A DNA stretch of 64,000 nucleotides from Nitratireductor basaltis. GTDB taxonomy: Bacteria > Pseudomonadota > Alphaproteobacteria > Rhizobiales > Rhizobiaceae. The notes beneath the pieces are model-generated. The model had not been told where the DNA came from. It did no database searches and worked only from the letters and a program-made list of their open reading frames with translations. The stretch lies in assembly GCF_000733725.1 (NCBI RefSeq), contig NZ_JMQM01000001.1, positions 806,001 to 870,000 of the forward strand, given 5' to 3'. Positions 8,627 through 16,754 of this stretch are shown here, one piece after another. Position numbers and translations under genes: made by a program. Each line of letters starts with the position of its first letter. Position 1 is the first letter of the stretch.

Positions 8627-9229
8627 ATGTTTCGCAAGATTATACTTTCCGCCCTCGCTTTATCCCTTCTCGCCGGCACTGCGGCGGTTCACGCCCAGGA
8701 CAATTCCCCGGCAACACCAGAGGCTTCATCCAGCCGAGAAGCTGGGGCCACCCCGCGGCAAGGCCGGATGCTTCAGCGTCTGGATACCAACAATGACGGG
8801 CAGGTTTCCGCTGAGGAATTTGCCGCCCGTCATACGGGTCGCCTGTCCGAAGTCGACGCAAACGGTGATGGCGAACTTTCGAAAGAAGAACTCGCAGATC
8901 ATCTGATGCGTCGCGCTTTCGAGCGGCGCGCCGAACGGCTGGCCAAACGTCTCGACATCAATGGAGACGACACCGTGACGCTGGAAGAGATCGAAGGCCA
9001 TCAGGCCAAGCGCTTCGCCTTGGCGGATCGCAACGATGACGGCGTGCTTGACCAGGACGAGCTACGCAAATTCGCGGGCGAGCGCGGCATGCACAAGGGC
9101 AAGCGTCATGGCGGCCACATGGAGCATGGCGAGAAAGGCGGCCGTGAGGGCATGCGTCATCACATGCGCAAGGTGCACGACGGTCAGGACCGGAAGCCCG
9201 TGACGCCACGTGCGGCACCTGCAGAATAA
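8627..9229 (+). CDS. Exported EF-hand calcium-binding protein
   Basis: A 200-residue protein with a signal peptide (MFRKIILSALALSLLAG, cleavage near VHA-QD) and four canonical EF-hand loops: DTNNDGQVSAEE (53-64), DANGDGELSKEE (77-88), DINGDDTVTLEE (110-121) and DRNDDGVLDQDE (134-145). The tail is rich in His, Lys and Gly and could bind another metal. The start was chosen from AAGGAG 8 bases upstream; an in-frame ATG six codons earlier lies on that site. Probably a periplasmic Ca2+ buffer or sensor. A strong terminator follows. Confidence 0.93.
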   Translation: MFRKIILSALALSLLAGTAAVHAQDNSPATPEASSSREAGATPRQGRMLQRLDTNNDGQVSAEEFAARHTGRLSEVDANGDGELSKEELADHLMRRAFERRAERLAKRLDINGDDTVTLEEIEGHQAKRFALADRNDDGVLDQDELRKFAGERGMHKGKRHGGHMEHGEKGGREGMRHHMRKVHDGQDRKPVTPRAAPAE

Positions 9230-9256
9230 ACGCCGCATTTTCTCGTGACTTCGATC

Positions 9257-9284
9257 AGGGCCCGGCGCAATGCCGGGCCTTTTT
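9257..9284 (+). terminator. Rho-independent terminator
   Basis: Arms GGCCCGGC and GCCGGGCC with a 5-base loop, followed by TTTTT, close the EF-hand gene. The stem is identical to that of the terminator at the left end of the window. Confidence 0.9.
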
Positions 9285-9375
9285 CATGCCAAGAAGTCTG
9301 CTAAGGCTGTTTTGACGAAGCTGATTGAATGTTACCTGATGTTCCTGGTGCTGACAGGAAGGACACGAATCAATC

Positions 9376-11811
9376 GTGAGAAGACAGACGCGAGTTTTGA
9401 GAGCGGTTCGAGTTGCTTTATTGAAGCCGGTTTCCATTGTCTTTTTTCTCCTGTTTCTTTCGCTGGGCGCTCTGGCGCAAAGCGAACTGGTGCAGCAGCA
9501 GCAAAACGAAATCGCGGATATCAATGAGGAGACCGAATCTCTCTCGGAAAAGGTCTCCAGCGAAGACGTTGATGACGCAGAACTTGTAGCAGCGCGGCTG
9601 GAACTGGAGCGGCTGTCGCGGGAGCTGTTGCAGAGCGGGGTTGCCTTCCGACCGAGGCTCACCGAGATCAATGATCGTCTCGACCAGCTGGGTCCGGCTC
9701 GCGGCGAGGGCGAGCCGCCAGAACCCGAGATCGTCGTGCAGGAGCGTCAGAGGCTGCTCGACGAGAAAGCCACGATCAATGCGATGATCGGTGAGGCGGA
9801 GACGCTTTCGGTGCGTATTGGCCGGCTGATCGACCAGGTTGCGCAAAAGCGGCGCGAGCTCTTCACCAATGCGCTTTCAAGGCGTTTCGATATCTCAGCG
9901 GCTTTCGGACCGGAGGTCGCAAAAGAGTTCACCGGCGACATCGAGCGCCTTTATAATTCCGTTTCTTCGTGGCTGAACTATGTGGTGCAGGTGAAGCTGA
10001 GGGCCGCTCTTCTGGCTGCAGGTGCTTCACTTATCTGCGCATTGGCCTTGCTGATGGGCGGCCGACGCTATTTCAGCGACCTCATTGCGCCCGACATAGA
10101 AAATGATGACCCGTCATATCTTGCCCGGCTTTCGGTCGCGCTCTGGTCGACCTTGCTGCCGTCAGCTGCCTTGGGCATTTTCCTGGCGCTGACATATCTC
10201 CTGTTCGATACGTTCAATGTGCTGCGCGAAGATATAGCCCAGCTGCTTGCGACGCTCTTCATCGTCATCGGTACGGTATTCTTCGTCTATCGTCTCACGC
10301 GCTCTGCGCTTGCACCGCACAGGGCTAATTGGCGACTTCTGCCGATAGAGTGCAGCGCATCTTCACGGCTTTGCTGGCTTATTGCCGCCATGGCGGGGGT
10401 CACAGCCTTCGATTATTTCATGGGCCAGGTCTATTCGGTGATCGGCTCGCAGCTTTCATTGACCGTGGCGACGAGTTTGGGCGCAACGGTCGCAGTCGGC
10501 GTGCTTCTCATCCTTATCGGCATGGTCAAACCTTTTCCGCCGGAAGAGGAGGGTGATAAGCCGCGTCCCTGGCCGCTGGCATTCAGGCTGCCGATCTTCC
10601 TGTTCGGTATCGCAACCATCCTGGCGGCGATCTTCGGCTATATCGGCTTTGCACGCTTCCTGTCGCAGCAGGTTGTGGTGACGGGTGCCATTCTGGCCAC
10701 GATGTATATCGGCTTCCTGACGTCCGGTGCGATTGCCGGCGAGGGCGCTTTTGGTCGTTCCCGCATAGGGCACATGATGGGGGAGCGCCTCGGGCTGGAT
10801 GAAGGCGTGCTTGATCAGTTGGGACTGGTCGCTGGTCTTGGTATCAATGTGCTTGTCGTGCTTATCGGTGCGCCGATGATCCTGTTGCAGTGGGGTTTCC
10901 ACTTCGCGGATCTGACGACCTGGACCTATGGCATCGCCAACGAAATCCGCATCGGCTCGATCTCTTTTTCGATCATAGGCATCCTGACGGGCATCGTGGT
11001 GCTGGTGCTCGGCTATTTCATCACGCGCTGGTTCCAGGCATGGCTTGACGGTTCTGTCATGTCGCGCAGCCGCATGGATACCGGTGTGCGCAACTCCATT
11101 CGCACAGCCGTTGGCTATGTGGGCATCGCCATTGCAGCCCTGATCGGCATCTCTGCCGCGGGTATCGACCTTTCGAACCTGGCGCTTGTTGCCGGTGCGC
11201 TTTCCCTGGGTATCGGTTTCGGCCTGCAGAACATCGTCTCGAATTTCGTGTCGGGGCTCATTCTGCTGGTCGAGCGTCCGTTCAAGGCGGGTGACTGGAT
11301 CGTGGCCGGTGCCGTGTCCGGCACGGTAAAGAAGATATCGGTGCGCGCGACCGAAATCGAAACCTTCCAAAGGCAGACGGTCATCCTGCCAAACTCTGAA
11401 CTCATCAATGCTGCGGTCGGGAACTGGACGCACAAGAACAGTCTTGGCCGGCTGGAGATACCGATCGGAGTTGCATACGGCTCTGACGTGCGTCGGGTGC
11501 ACGAGATATTGATGGGTATTGCGAAATCGCATCCGCTGGTGCTCAAGAATCCCGAGCCCTTCGTTCATTTCGCGAATTTCGGTGATTCATCACTCGACTT
11601 CGAGGTGCGGGTCTATCTTGCCGATATCCTGCGCCAGCTCGAGGTGCAAAACGATATCCGCTTCGCCATTATCGAGGCCTTCGAGAAGGAAGGTATCGAG
11701 ATTCCGTTCCCGCAGCGCGATCTTCATTTGCGTGGAGGTTTTGTCGTCGCGCCCAAGGAAGATGCCGCGCATGAAAAGACAACGGATCGCAACGGCCAGG
11801 AGAACGGTTGA
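9376..11811 (+). CDS. Large mechanosensitive channel of the MscS family (DUF3772 type)
   Basis: An 811-residue inner-membrane protein. A signal-like segment is followed by a coiled-coil-rich periplasmic domain (residues about 35-180, many Glu/Gln/Leu heptads). About 10-11 membrane segments follow, then the MscS pore and beta domain (about 600-700), with pore helix LALVAGALSLGIGFGLQN and VERPFKAGDWIV. The C-terminal alpha/beta domain ends near PQRDLHLR. It opens under membrane tension to relieve osmotic downshock. The GTG start has an AGGAAGGA site at long spacing (12), so a nearby alternative start is possible. Confidence 0.93.
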   Translation: MRRQTRVLRAVRVALLKPVSIVFFLLFLSLGALAQSELVQQQQNEIADINEETESLSEKVSSEDVDDAELVAARLELERLSRELLQSGVAFRPRLTEINDRLDQLGPARGEGEPPEPEIVVQERQRLLDEKATINAMIGEAETLSVRIGRLIDQVAQKRRELFTNALSRRFDISAAFGPEVAKEFTGDIERLYNSVSSWLNYVVQVKLRAALLAAGASLICALALLMGGRRYFSDLIAPDIENDDPSYLARLSVALWSTLLPSAALGIFLALTYLLFDTFNVLREDIAQLLATLFIVIGTVFFVYRLTRSALAPHRANWRLLPIECSASSRLCWLIAAMAGVTAFDYFMGQVYSVIGSQLSLTVATSLGATVAVGVLLILIGMVKPFPPEEEGDKPRPWPLAFRLPIFLFGIATILAAIFGYIGFARFLSQQVVVTGAILATMYIGFLTSGAIAGEGAFGRSRIGHMMGERLGLDEGVLDQLGLVAGLGINVLVVLIGAPMILLQWGFHFADLTTWTYGIANEIRIGSISFSIIGILTGIVVLVLGYFITRWFQAWLDGSVMSRSRMDTGVRNSIRTAVGYVGIAIAALIGISAAGIDLSNLALVAGALSLGIGFGLQNIVSNFVSGLILLVERPFKAGDWIVAGAVSGTVKKISVRATEIETFQRQTVILPNSELINAAVGNWTHKNSLGRLEIPIGVAYGSDVRRVHEILMGIAKSHPLVLKNPEPFVHFANFGDSSLDFEVRVYLADILRQLEVQNDIRFAIIEAFEKEGIEIPFPQRDLHLRGGFVVAPKEDAAHEKTTDRNGQENG

Positions 11812-11927
11812 TAGCGATTGCGGCAACGTTCAGTTGCCGTTCACAATGCCATGGCTATAACGGGGCGCAAGTAAGACGGTCATTGTCTGATCGTCGTTGA
11901 ACAGAGGCGGTGGCGACACCGAAGTGC

Positions 11928-12194
11928 ATGATGAAAAAGCTTGTTCTTGCTCTTGTGGGTGTCACCCTGGCCGTTCCCGCAGCTTCTGCTGCCAGTATCG
12001 TCAATCGCGATGAAGAGACCCATACGATCACGGTGACGGAGAATGGTGATCAGGCGCGTCTCAGCGTGTCCAAGGACGAGACTGTTCAGTTTTGCAACGA
12101 TGGCTGCTTCGTGACCATGCCGAACGGCGACCGGGAGGTTCTCACCGGTTCTGAAACCATCGAGATCGAACAGGGGCGCGGCCGGATCCGGTAG
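11928..12194 (+). CDS. Small periplasmic protein with a Cys pair
   Basis: An 88-residue protein: MMKKLVLALVGVTLAVPAAS is a signal peptide, and the mature part is a short beta-rich domain with two cysteines in QFCNDGCFVTMP. It resembles uncharacterised rhizobial exported proteins of cupredoxin-like size, but a copper-site His set is not evident. The ribosome-binding site is weak, so the start could be either of two adjacent ATGs or a GTG 18 bases upstream. A terminator follows the stop. Confidence 0.75.
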   Translation: MMKKLVLALVGVTLAVPAASAASIVNRDEETHTITVTENGDQARLSVSKDETVQFCNDGCFVTMPNGDREVLTGSETIEIEQGRGRIR

Positions 12195-12227
12195 GGCTTT
12201 GCGAGCAGAGATGTTTTGACATGGATG

Positions 12228-12256
12228 ATGCCGGACAGAAATGTCCGGCATTTTTG
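12228..12256 (+). terminator. Rho-independent terminator
   Basis: ATGCCGGACA and TGTCCGGCAT form a perfect 10-bp stem with a GAAA loop, followed by TTTTTG. It separates the small periplasmic gene from the downstream polyprenyl-sugar operon. Confidence 0.92.
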
Positions 12257-12410
12257 TTTGCGCGTTATGCGGGTGTTAACGCTAAACCGCGTTTCGGTCG
12301 CCACCACGAATGCTTTGCGATCCTCGTATACCATTCGCCAAGAGGTTGAGTGTAATTCCCCTGCAGGAGGGCGCGTTCTTCGCCCGTGGGAGCATCAGGG
12401 GGCTTACAAT

Positions 12411-13844
12411 ATGGATGTGCGGTCTGAGCGCAATTCCGTACCACTTGCGGTCGATCTCGACGGCACGCTCATTGCGACCGATCTTCTGTGGGAGACGCTC
12501 TTCCTGCTGATCCGTCAGCAGCCTCACTGCGTGTTTCTCCTGCCGATCTGGCTGCTGAAAGGCAAGGCGCACTTCAAGTGCAAGATCGCCGAGCGAGTGA
12601 ATTTCGAACCTTCGAGTTTGCCGTACCGCACCGAGCTGCTGACACGCCTGCAGGTGCAGAAAGGCGAGGGGCGGGAGATCGTGCTTGCGACGGCCTCCCC
12701 ACGAAAGCTCGCAGAAGCAATCGCTGCATATCTGGGCGTGTTCGACCGGGTCCTGTGCACTGATCCACATTGCAACATGGCCTCCCAGACCAAGCGGCAG
12801 GCACTGGTCGATCTTTATGGAGACGGGGGGTTCGACTATGCCGGGAACAGCCGCGCGGATATACGAGTTTTCGATGCGGCTCGAAACTCGATCGTCGTTG
12901 CGCCGGACAAGGCAGCGTCGCGCTGGCACGGAACCCATGGCGGCGAGCTGATCGAAGGGCCCAAAGTGGGCCTCAAGGTCATCGCAAAGATGCTGCGCGT
13001 GCATCAATGGCTCAAGAACGCGCTGATTTTTGTGCCAATCATACTGGCGCATCAATACACGAACATTCCGGTGCTCGTTGAGGGAATGCTCGCCTTCATC
13101 GCTTTCAGCGCAGTGGCATCCTCAATCTACATTCTCAACGACCTGTTCGATCTGGCGCTTGATCGTGCTCACTCGACGAAGAAGAACCGTCCGTTTGCCA
13201 GCGGCGCACTTTCCATACCTTTCGGCCTTGCATGCATGGCGGTGCTTCTGGGTATCGGCGCGCTCGTGGCCGCGTTTCTGCCGCCGCTTTTTGGCGGGGT
13301 GATGCTGCTCTATCTCGTGGCAACGACTGTCTATTCGATAACCGTCAAGCGCATGCTGTTGGGTGACGTTCTGACGCTGGCGGGGCTCTACACGCTGCGC
13401 ATACTCGCGGGCTGTGCAGCCACGGGGATATCCGTTTCGTTCTGGCTTCTGACCTTCTCCATGTTCTTTTTTCTCTCGCTGGCCCTGGTGAAGCGGTTCG
13501 TCGAACTGCGTTCGTCCGAGGTCTCGGTGGGAGAGCGGGTCGCCGGGCGCGGATATCGCTGCGAGGACCAGGATATCGTGGCGCAGGCTGGCATGGCATC
13601 GGCATTCTCGGCCGCACTGGTCCTTGCACTCTACATTCAAAGCGACGTGACGGACGAGATGTATCGCTATCCCTGGCTCATCTGGCCGCTGGGCCCGATC
13701 GTCCTCTACATCACCATGAGGATCTGGATACTGGCTCGCCGCGACGAGATGCATGACGATCCGATCGTCTTCATCATTCGTGACTGGCGCAGTCAGGCTG
13801 TCGCGGCATTCGGTGCCGTCCTCCTGCTCATTGCGGGACTGTGA
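12411..13844 (+). CDS. HAD phosphatase fused to UbiA-family polyprenyl phosphoribosyltransferase
   Basis: A 477-residue fusion. Residues 1-180 are a HAD domain: nucleophile motif LAVDLDGTLI (Asp15/Asp17), motif II LATASPRK, and acidic motif YAGNSRADIRVFD. Residues 190-477 are a polytopic UbiA prenyltransferase with LRVHQWLKN and NDLFDLALDRAH followed by KKNRP, the pattern of decaprenyl-phosphate phosphoribose synthases (mycobacterial Rv3806c, Azorhizobium NoeC type). The predicted product is polyprenyl-phosphate ribose after the HAD domain removes the 5-phosphate (inference). AGGGGG lies 8 bases before the ATG. Its TGA overlaps a GTG just upstream of the next gene. Confidence 0.9.
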   Translation: MDVRSERNSVPLAVDLDGTLIATDLLWETLFLLIRQQPHCVFLLPIWLLKGKAHFKCKIAERVNFEPSSLPYRTELLTRLQVQKGEGREIVLATASPRKLAEAIAAYLGVFDRVLCTDPHCNMASQTKRQALVDLYGDGGFDYAGNSRADIRVFDAARNSIVVAPDKAASRWHGTHGGELIEGPKVGLKVIAKMLRVHQWLKNALIFVPIILAHQYTNIPVLVEGMLAFIAFSAVASSIYILNDLFDLALDRAHSTKKNRPFASGALSIPFGLACMAVLLGIGALVAAFLPPLFGGVMLLYLVATTVYSITVKRMLLGDVLTLAGLYTLRILAGCAATGISVSFWLLTFSMFFFLSLALVKRFVELRSSEVSVGERVAGRGYRCEDQDIVAQAGMASAFSAALVLALYIQSDVTDEMYRYPWLIWPLGPIVLYITMRIWILARRDEMHDDPIVFIIRDWRSQAVAAFGAVLLLIAGL

Positions 13845-13846
13845 CC

Positions 13847-15196
13847 ATGGCGCGCGAATTTGCCAGTTTCGGGCGAACGGTCACGCCGACCCGCAAGGGT
13901 CTCCATCCCCGGGAGGCGCGTGCGATGCTGGAGCAGGGCCGGGTTTCGGCGAGTGGAATGCTAGCCTACGGCAATGGGCGTTCCTATGGCGACAGCTGCC
14001 AGAACAGCTCCAATTCGGTCGTCCTGATGCAGGAGGCGACGGCTCAGATCAGTTTCAATCCGGAGAGCGGATGGCTGACGGCGTCTTCCAGCGCGATGCT
14101 GTCGCAGATCATCGCGCATGCAGCGCCTTATGGCTGGTTCCCGGCCGTGGTGCCAGGCACGCAACATGTCACGTTGGGTGGTGCGATTGCCAATGATGTG
14201 CATGGCAAGAACCATCACCGCCGCGGCACATTCGGTTGCCATGTGGAGCGTTTCAGTCTGCTGCGCTCTGACGGAGTCGTTCGCGAATGCAGCCGGGACG
14301 AGAATACGGAGCTTTTCGAGGCGACTATCGGCGGAATGGGGCTTACCGGACTTATCCTGGATGCAACGATCCGGTTGATGCCCGTCGGGCATGCAGATGT
14401 GGAAGAAAGCGCAATACCGTTCGACAATCTGGAGGAGTATTTTGCGCTGGCAGTCGATGCGGATGCGCGAAACGAATATGCCGTGGCGTGGATCGATCAA
14501 CTCGCCGGCGGCCAGTCGGTTGGAAGAGGTGTTCTCCTCGCGGCCAATCATGCCGCGGATGGCGGTGCGTTCAAGGCGGCGAAAAAGCCGAGTCTTTCCG
14601 TGCCTTTGCAGCCGCCTTTCAATGTTCTGAATCAATATTCGATAAGCCTGTTCAACAAGGCGTACAGGTTGAGCAAGCTGCGCAAGACAGGGCTCCGCCG
14701 CAGCACTTACAACAGCTACTTTTTCCCGCTTGATGGAGTGCGCAACTGGAACCGTCTGTATGGTCCACGCGGCCTCTATCAGCACCAAAGCGTCGTTCCC
14801 GAGGCGGCCGGTCCTGAAGTCATAGCCGCGCTTTTGAAAGCGGCTCAGGATGCCGGTCAGGCGTCTTTCCTGACGGTCCTCAAACGGTTCGGAACCGCGC
14901 GCTCGCCGGGCCTGCTGTCTTTTCCGAGTGCCGGCTACACGCTGACGCTAGATTTTCCGGCCCGAGGTGAGGACACACTCAACCTTCTTGAGAGGCTGGA
15001 TGCCATCACGGTCGAGGCCGGAGGTGCGGTCAATCCCTACAAGGACGCCCGCATGAATGCCGAGGTCTTCGCGGCAGGCTTCCCGCAATGGCGCCGTCTG
15101 GAAGCATGGCGCGATCCTGCCTTCATGTCCGATTTCTGGCGACGTACCGCGATGGTTCTGGACGCTCGCGAGCGGATGCAGGAGGTCGCGGAATGA
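13847..15196 (+). CDS. DprE1-like FAD-dependent polyprenyl-phosphoribose 2-oxidase
   Basis: A 449-residue FAD_binding_4/ALO-type oxidoreductase. YGNGRSYGDS, PGTQHVTLGGAIANDVHGKN and HHRRGTFGCHVE match the FAD-binding half of mycobacterial DprE1. PYKDAR (Lys399) corresponds to the essential Lys418. DprE1 oxidises the ribose 2-OH of decaprenylphosphoryl ribose, the first half of epimerisation to arabinose. The position of the reactive Cys387 of M. tuberculosis is Thr367 here. Start: ATG with GGGA 8 bases upstream; the GTG overlapping the previous stop is an alternative. The product is probably cytoplasmic or at the inner face of the membrane. Confidence 0.88.
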   Translation: MAREFASFGRTVTPTRKGLHPREARAMLEQGRVSASGMLAYGNGRSYGDSCQNSSNSVVLMQEATAQISFNPESGWLTASSSAMLSQIIAHAAPYGWFPAVVPGTQHVTLGGAIANDVHGKNHHRRGTFGCHVERFSLLRSDGVVRECSRDENTELFEATIGGMGLTGLILDATIRLMPVGHADVEESAIPFDNLEEYFALAVDADARNEYAVAWIDQLAGGQSVGRGVLLAANHAADGGAFKAAKKPSLSVPLQPPFNVLNQYSISLFNKAYRLSKLRKTGLRRSTYNSYFFPLDGVRNWNRLYGPRGLYQHQSVVPEAAGPEVIAALLKAAQDAGQASFLTVLKRFGTARSPGLLSFPSAGYTLTLDFPARGEDTLNLLERLDAITVEAGGAVNPYKDARMNAEVFAAGFPQWRRLEAWRDPAFMSDFWRRTAMVLDARERMQEVAE

Positions 15197-15315
15197 CGGG
15201 GGCATCCTTTCCAATCGATGAATGCGAGCGGTCGAAATCTAACAATGTGCTGCACGCGATATTTGCATCCATCACTTATGACTTCGCGCAGGACCTACGG
15301 GGCGAAACACAATGA
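15193..15315 (+). CDS. 40-residue ORF coupled on both sides
   Basis: A short frame (MTGASFPIDECERSKSNNVL...) starts in an ATGA overlap with the stop of the DprE1-like gene and ends in an ATGA overlap with the start of the SMR-like gene. AGGAGG lies exactly 7 bases before its ATG, inside the end of the upstream gene, and is the best ribosome-binding site in the operon. No membrane segment or known family. It may be a real small protein, a leader that couples translation, or the remnant of a lost gene. The signals are direct; the function is unknown. Confidence 0.55.
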   Translation: MTGASFPIDECERSKSNNVLHAIFASITYDFAQDLRGETQ

Positions 15316-15740
15316 AATTCCTACCATTCATACTATTCACGGTGCTGACCAACGCGGCGGCCCAGCTCATGCTGAAATACGGCATGATGACCATGGGGCC
15401 CATCAGCTTTGCGGGCGTCAATCCGATACTGAAGATCCTCCAGATCGTGTTCAGTCCGTGGATTTTTGCCGGCCTGTCGGTCTTCGTGATCTCGATGGCG
15501 TCGCATCTCTACGTGTTGTCCAAGGTGGAGCTTTCCTTCGCCTATCCATTTCTGAGCCTTGCTTATGTGGCGGTGGCGGTCTTCGCCTATTTCGTCTTCC
15601 GCGAGGATCTCAACGCATATCGCATTGCGGGTATCGCGCTCATCTGCGTGGGCACCGTGCTCATCGCGCAGAGCGGCCGTGATGCACCTGAAAAAACGGC
15701 TGAAGCAGCCTACAAGTCGGAAAGGTCGGTGATCCAATGA
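15312..15740 (+). CDS. Four-helix SMR/EamA-type membrane protein (ArnE/F-like candidate flippase)
   Basis: A 142-residue protein with four membrane segments (FILFTVLTNAAAQLMLKYG, then about 48-68, 74-95 and 102-122) and a hydrophilic tail. TNAAAQLMLKYG resembles the first helix of EamA-like halves and the ArnE/ArnF pair that moves undecaprenyl-phosphate aminoarabinose across the inner membrane. Encoded between the DprE1-like enzyme and an SDR with 4-base overlaps on both sides. Moving a polyprenyl-linked pentose is the natural inference; a small multidrug exporter is the alternative. Confidence 0.82.
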   Translation: MKFLPFILFTVLTNAAAQLMLKYGMMTMGPISFAGVNPILKILQIVFSPWIFAGLSVFVISMASHLYVLSKVELSFAYPFLSLAYVAVAVFAYFVFREDLNAYRIAGIALICVGTVLIAQSGRDAPEKTAEAAYKSERSVIQ

Positions 15741-16744
15741 GACATATCATTTTTGGTGGAGACGGGTTTGTCGGGCGTCATCTCGCGCCCAAGCTGGTTG
15801 CCGATGGCCATGAGGTCATCGTCGCGGATATCGTGAAGAGCGATCTGTCTCATTATCGTCAGGTGCAGTTCGTGCACTGCGACGTGACCGATCCGACCGC
15901 TGTCGAGGCGCTCGGCATGAAGGCTGACGACATGGTCTACAACCTGTCGGCCAAGATGCTGTCGCCGATCCAGGTGCGCGCAAAGCGTCACGACTTCTTC
16001 TATCCGGTGAACTACCACGGCACGGTCAACATCATCGAGGCGATGGACCGTGCGGGGGCGAAGAATCTCGTGCATTTCACCACCGACATGATCTATGGCC
16101 ACACTGTCACCTATCCGATGACCGAGGATCATCCGGTCGCGCCGCTGGGTGAATATGGGCAGTCGAAGCTTGATACCGAGATCCTTGCAGCCGAGTGGCG
16201 CAAGCGTGGCATGAACATCTCGCTGTTCCGCCCGCGCCTCATCATCGGCCCTGGACGTCTCGGCATCCTGGAAAAGCTTTTCAAGCTCGTAGACATGAAT
16301 CTGCCGGTACCGATGATCGGCTCGGGCAAGAACCCCTATCAGTTCATCTCGGTCTTCGACTGCGCGGAAGCCGCACGCCTTGCCTACAAGGCGGGGGTTC
16401 CGAACGAAGCCTATAATCTCGGTTCCATCAATCCACCGCCGGTGCGCAAGTTGCTCGGTGATCTGATCAAGCATGCGGGTTCGAAATCCTTCACGGTGCC
16501 CACGCCGGGTTGGGCGGTCAAGCGCACGCTCGACCTGCTCGACTGGATGAACATGCCGCTGATGGACCCTGAACAGTATCTGATTGCCGACGAGATGTGT
16601 GTTCTCGACGTCTCAAAGGGTGAGCGGGATCTGGGCTGGGTGCCTCAGTACAATGACGGCGACATGCTGATTGCCGCCTATGACGAGTATCGAGCGAAAA
16701 AAGCTGGCCAGACGGTCAGTGCCGAACACGTGCCGGCCGAGTAG
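15737..16744 (+). CDS. NAD-dependent epimerase/dehydratase (extended SDR)
   Basis: A 335-residue extended SDR. The dinucleotide motif is FGGDGFVGRH (residues 6-15), followed by NLSAKMLSPIQV, FTTDMIYG and the active-site Tyr140/Lys144 in EYGQSKLD. PRLIIGPGRLGILE is the sugar-nucleotide-type substrate loop. It is not a DprE2-type classical SDR, so it may act on a nucleotide sugar or replace the missing keto-reductase (inference). It overlaps the SMR-like gene by 4 bases and lies 10 bases before the aminotransferase. Confidence 0.9.
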   Translation: MRHIIFGGDGFVGRHLAPKLVADGHEVIVADIVKSDLSHYRQVQFVHCDVTDPTAVEALGMKADDMVYNLSAKMLSPIQVRAKRHDFFYPVNYHGTVNIIEAMDRAGAKNLVHFTTDMIYGHTVTYPMTEDHPVAPLGEYGQSKLDTEILAAEWRKRGMNISLFRPRLIIGPGRLGILEKLFKLVDMNLPVPMIGSGKNPYQFISVFDCAEAARLAYKAGVPNEAYNLGSINPPPVRKLLGDLIKHAGSKSFTVPTPGWAVKRTLDLLDWMNMPLMDPEQYLIADEMCVLDVSKGERDLGWVPQYNDGDMLIAAYDEYRAKKAGQTVSAEHVPAE

Positions 16745-16754
16745 GAGAGGGCAG

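Noticed and set aside
10456-11568. 370-residue ORF antisense to the MscS channel gene
   Set aside because: Composition is Arg/His/Gln/Asp-rich with no fold signature; it is the mirror frame of a clear MscS-family gene.
13841-13846. GTG start overlapping the UbiA stop for the DprE1-like gene
   Set aside because: The ATG two codons later has better ribosome-binding-site spacing; only two residues differ, so it does not change the call.
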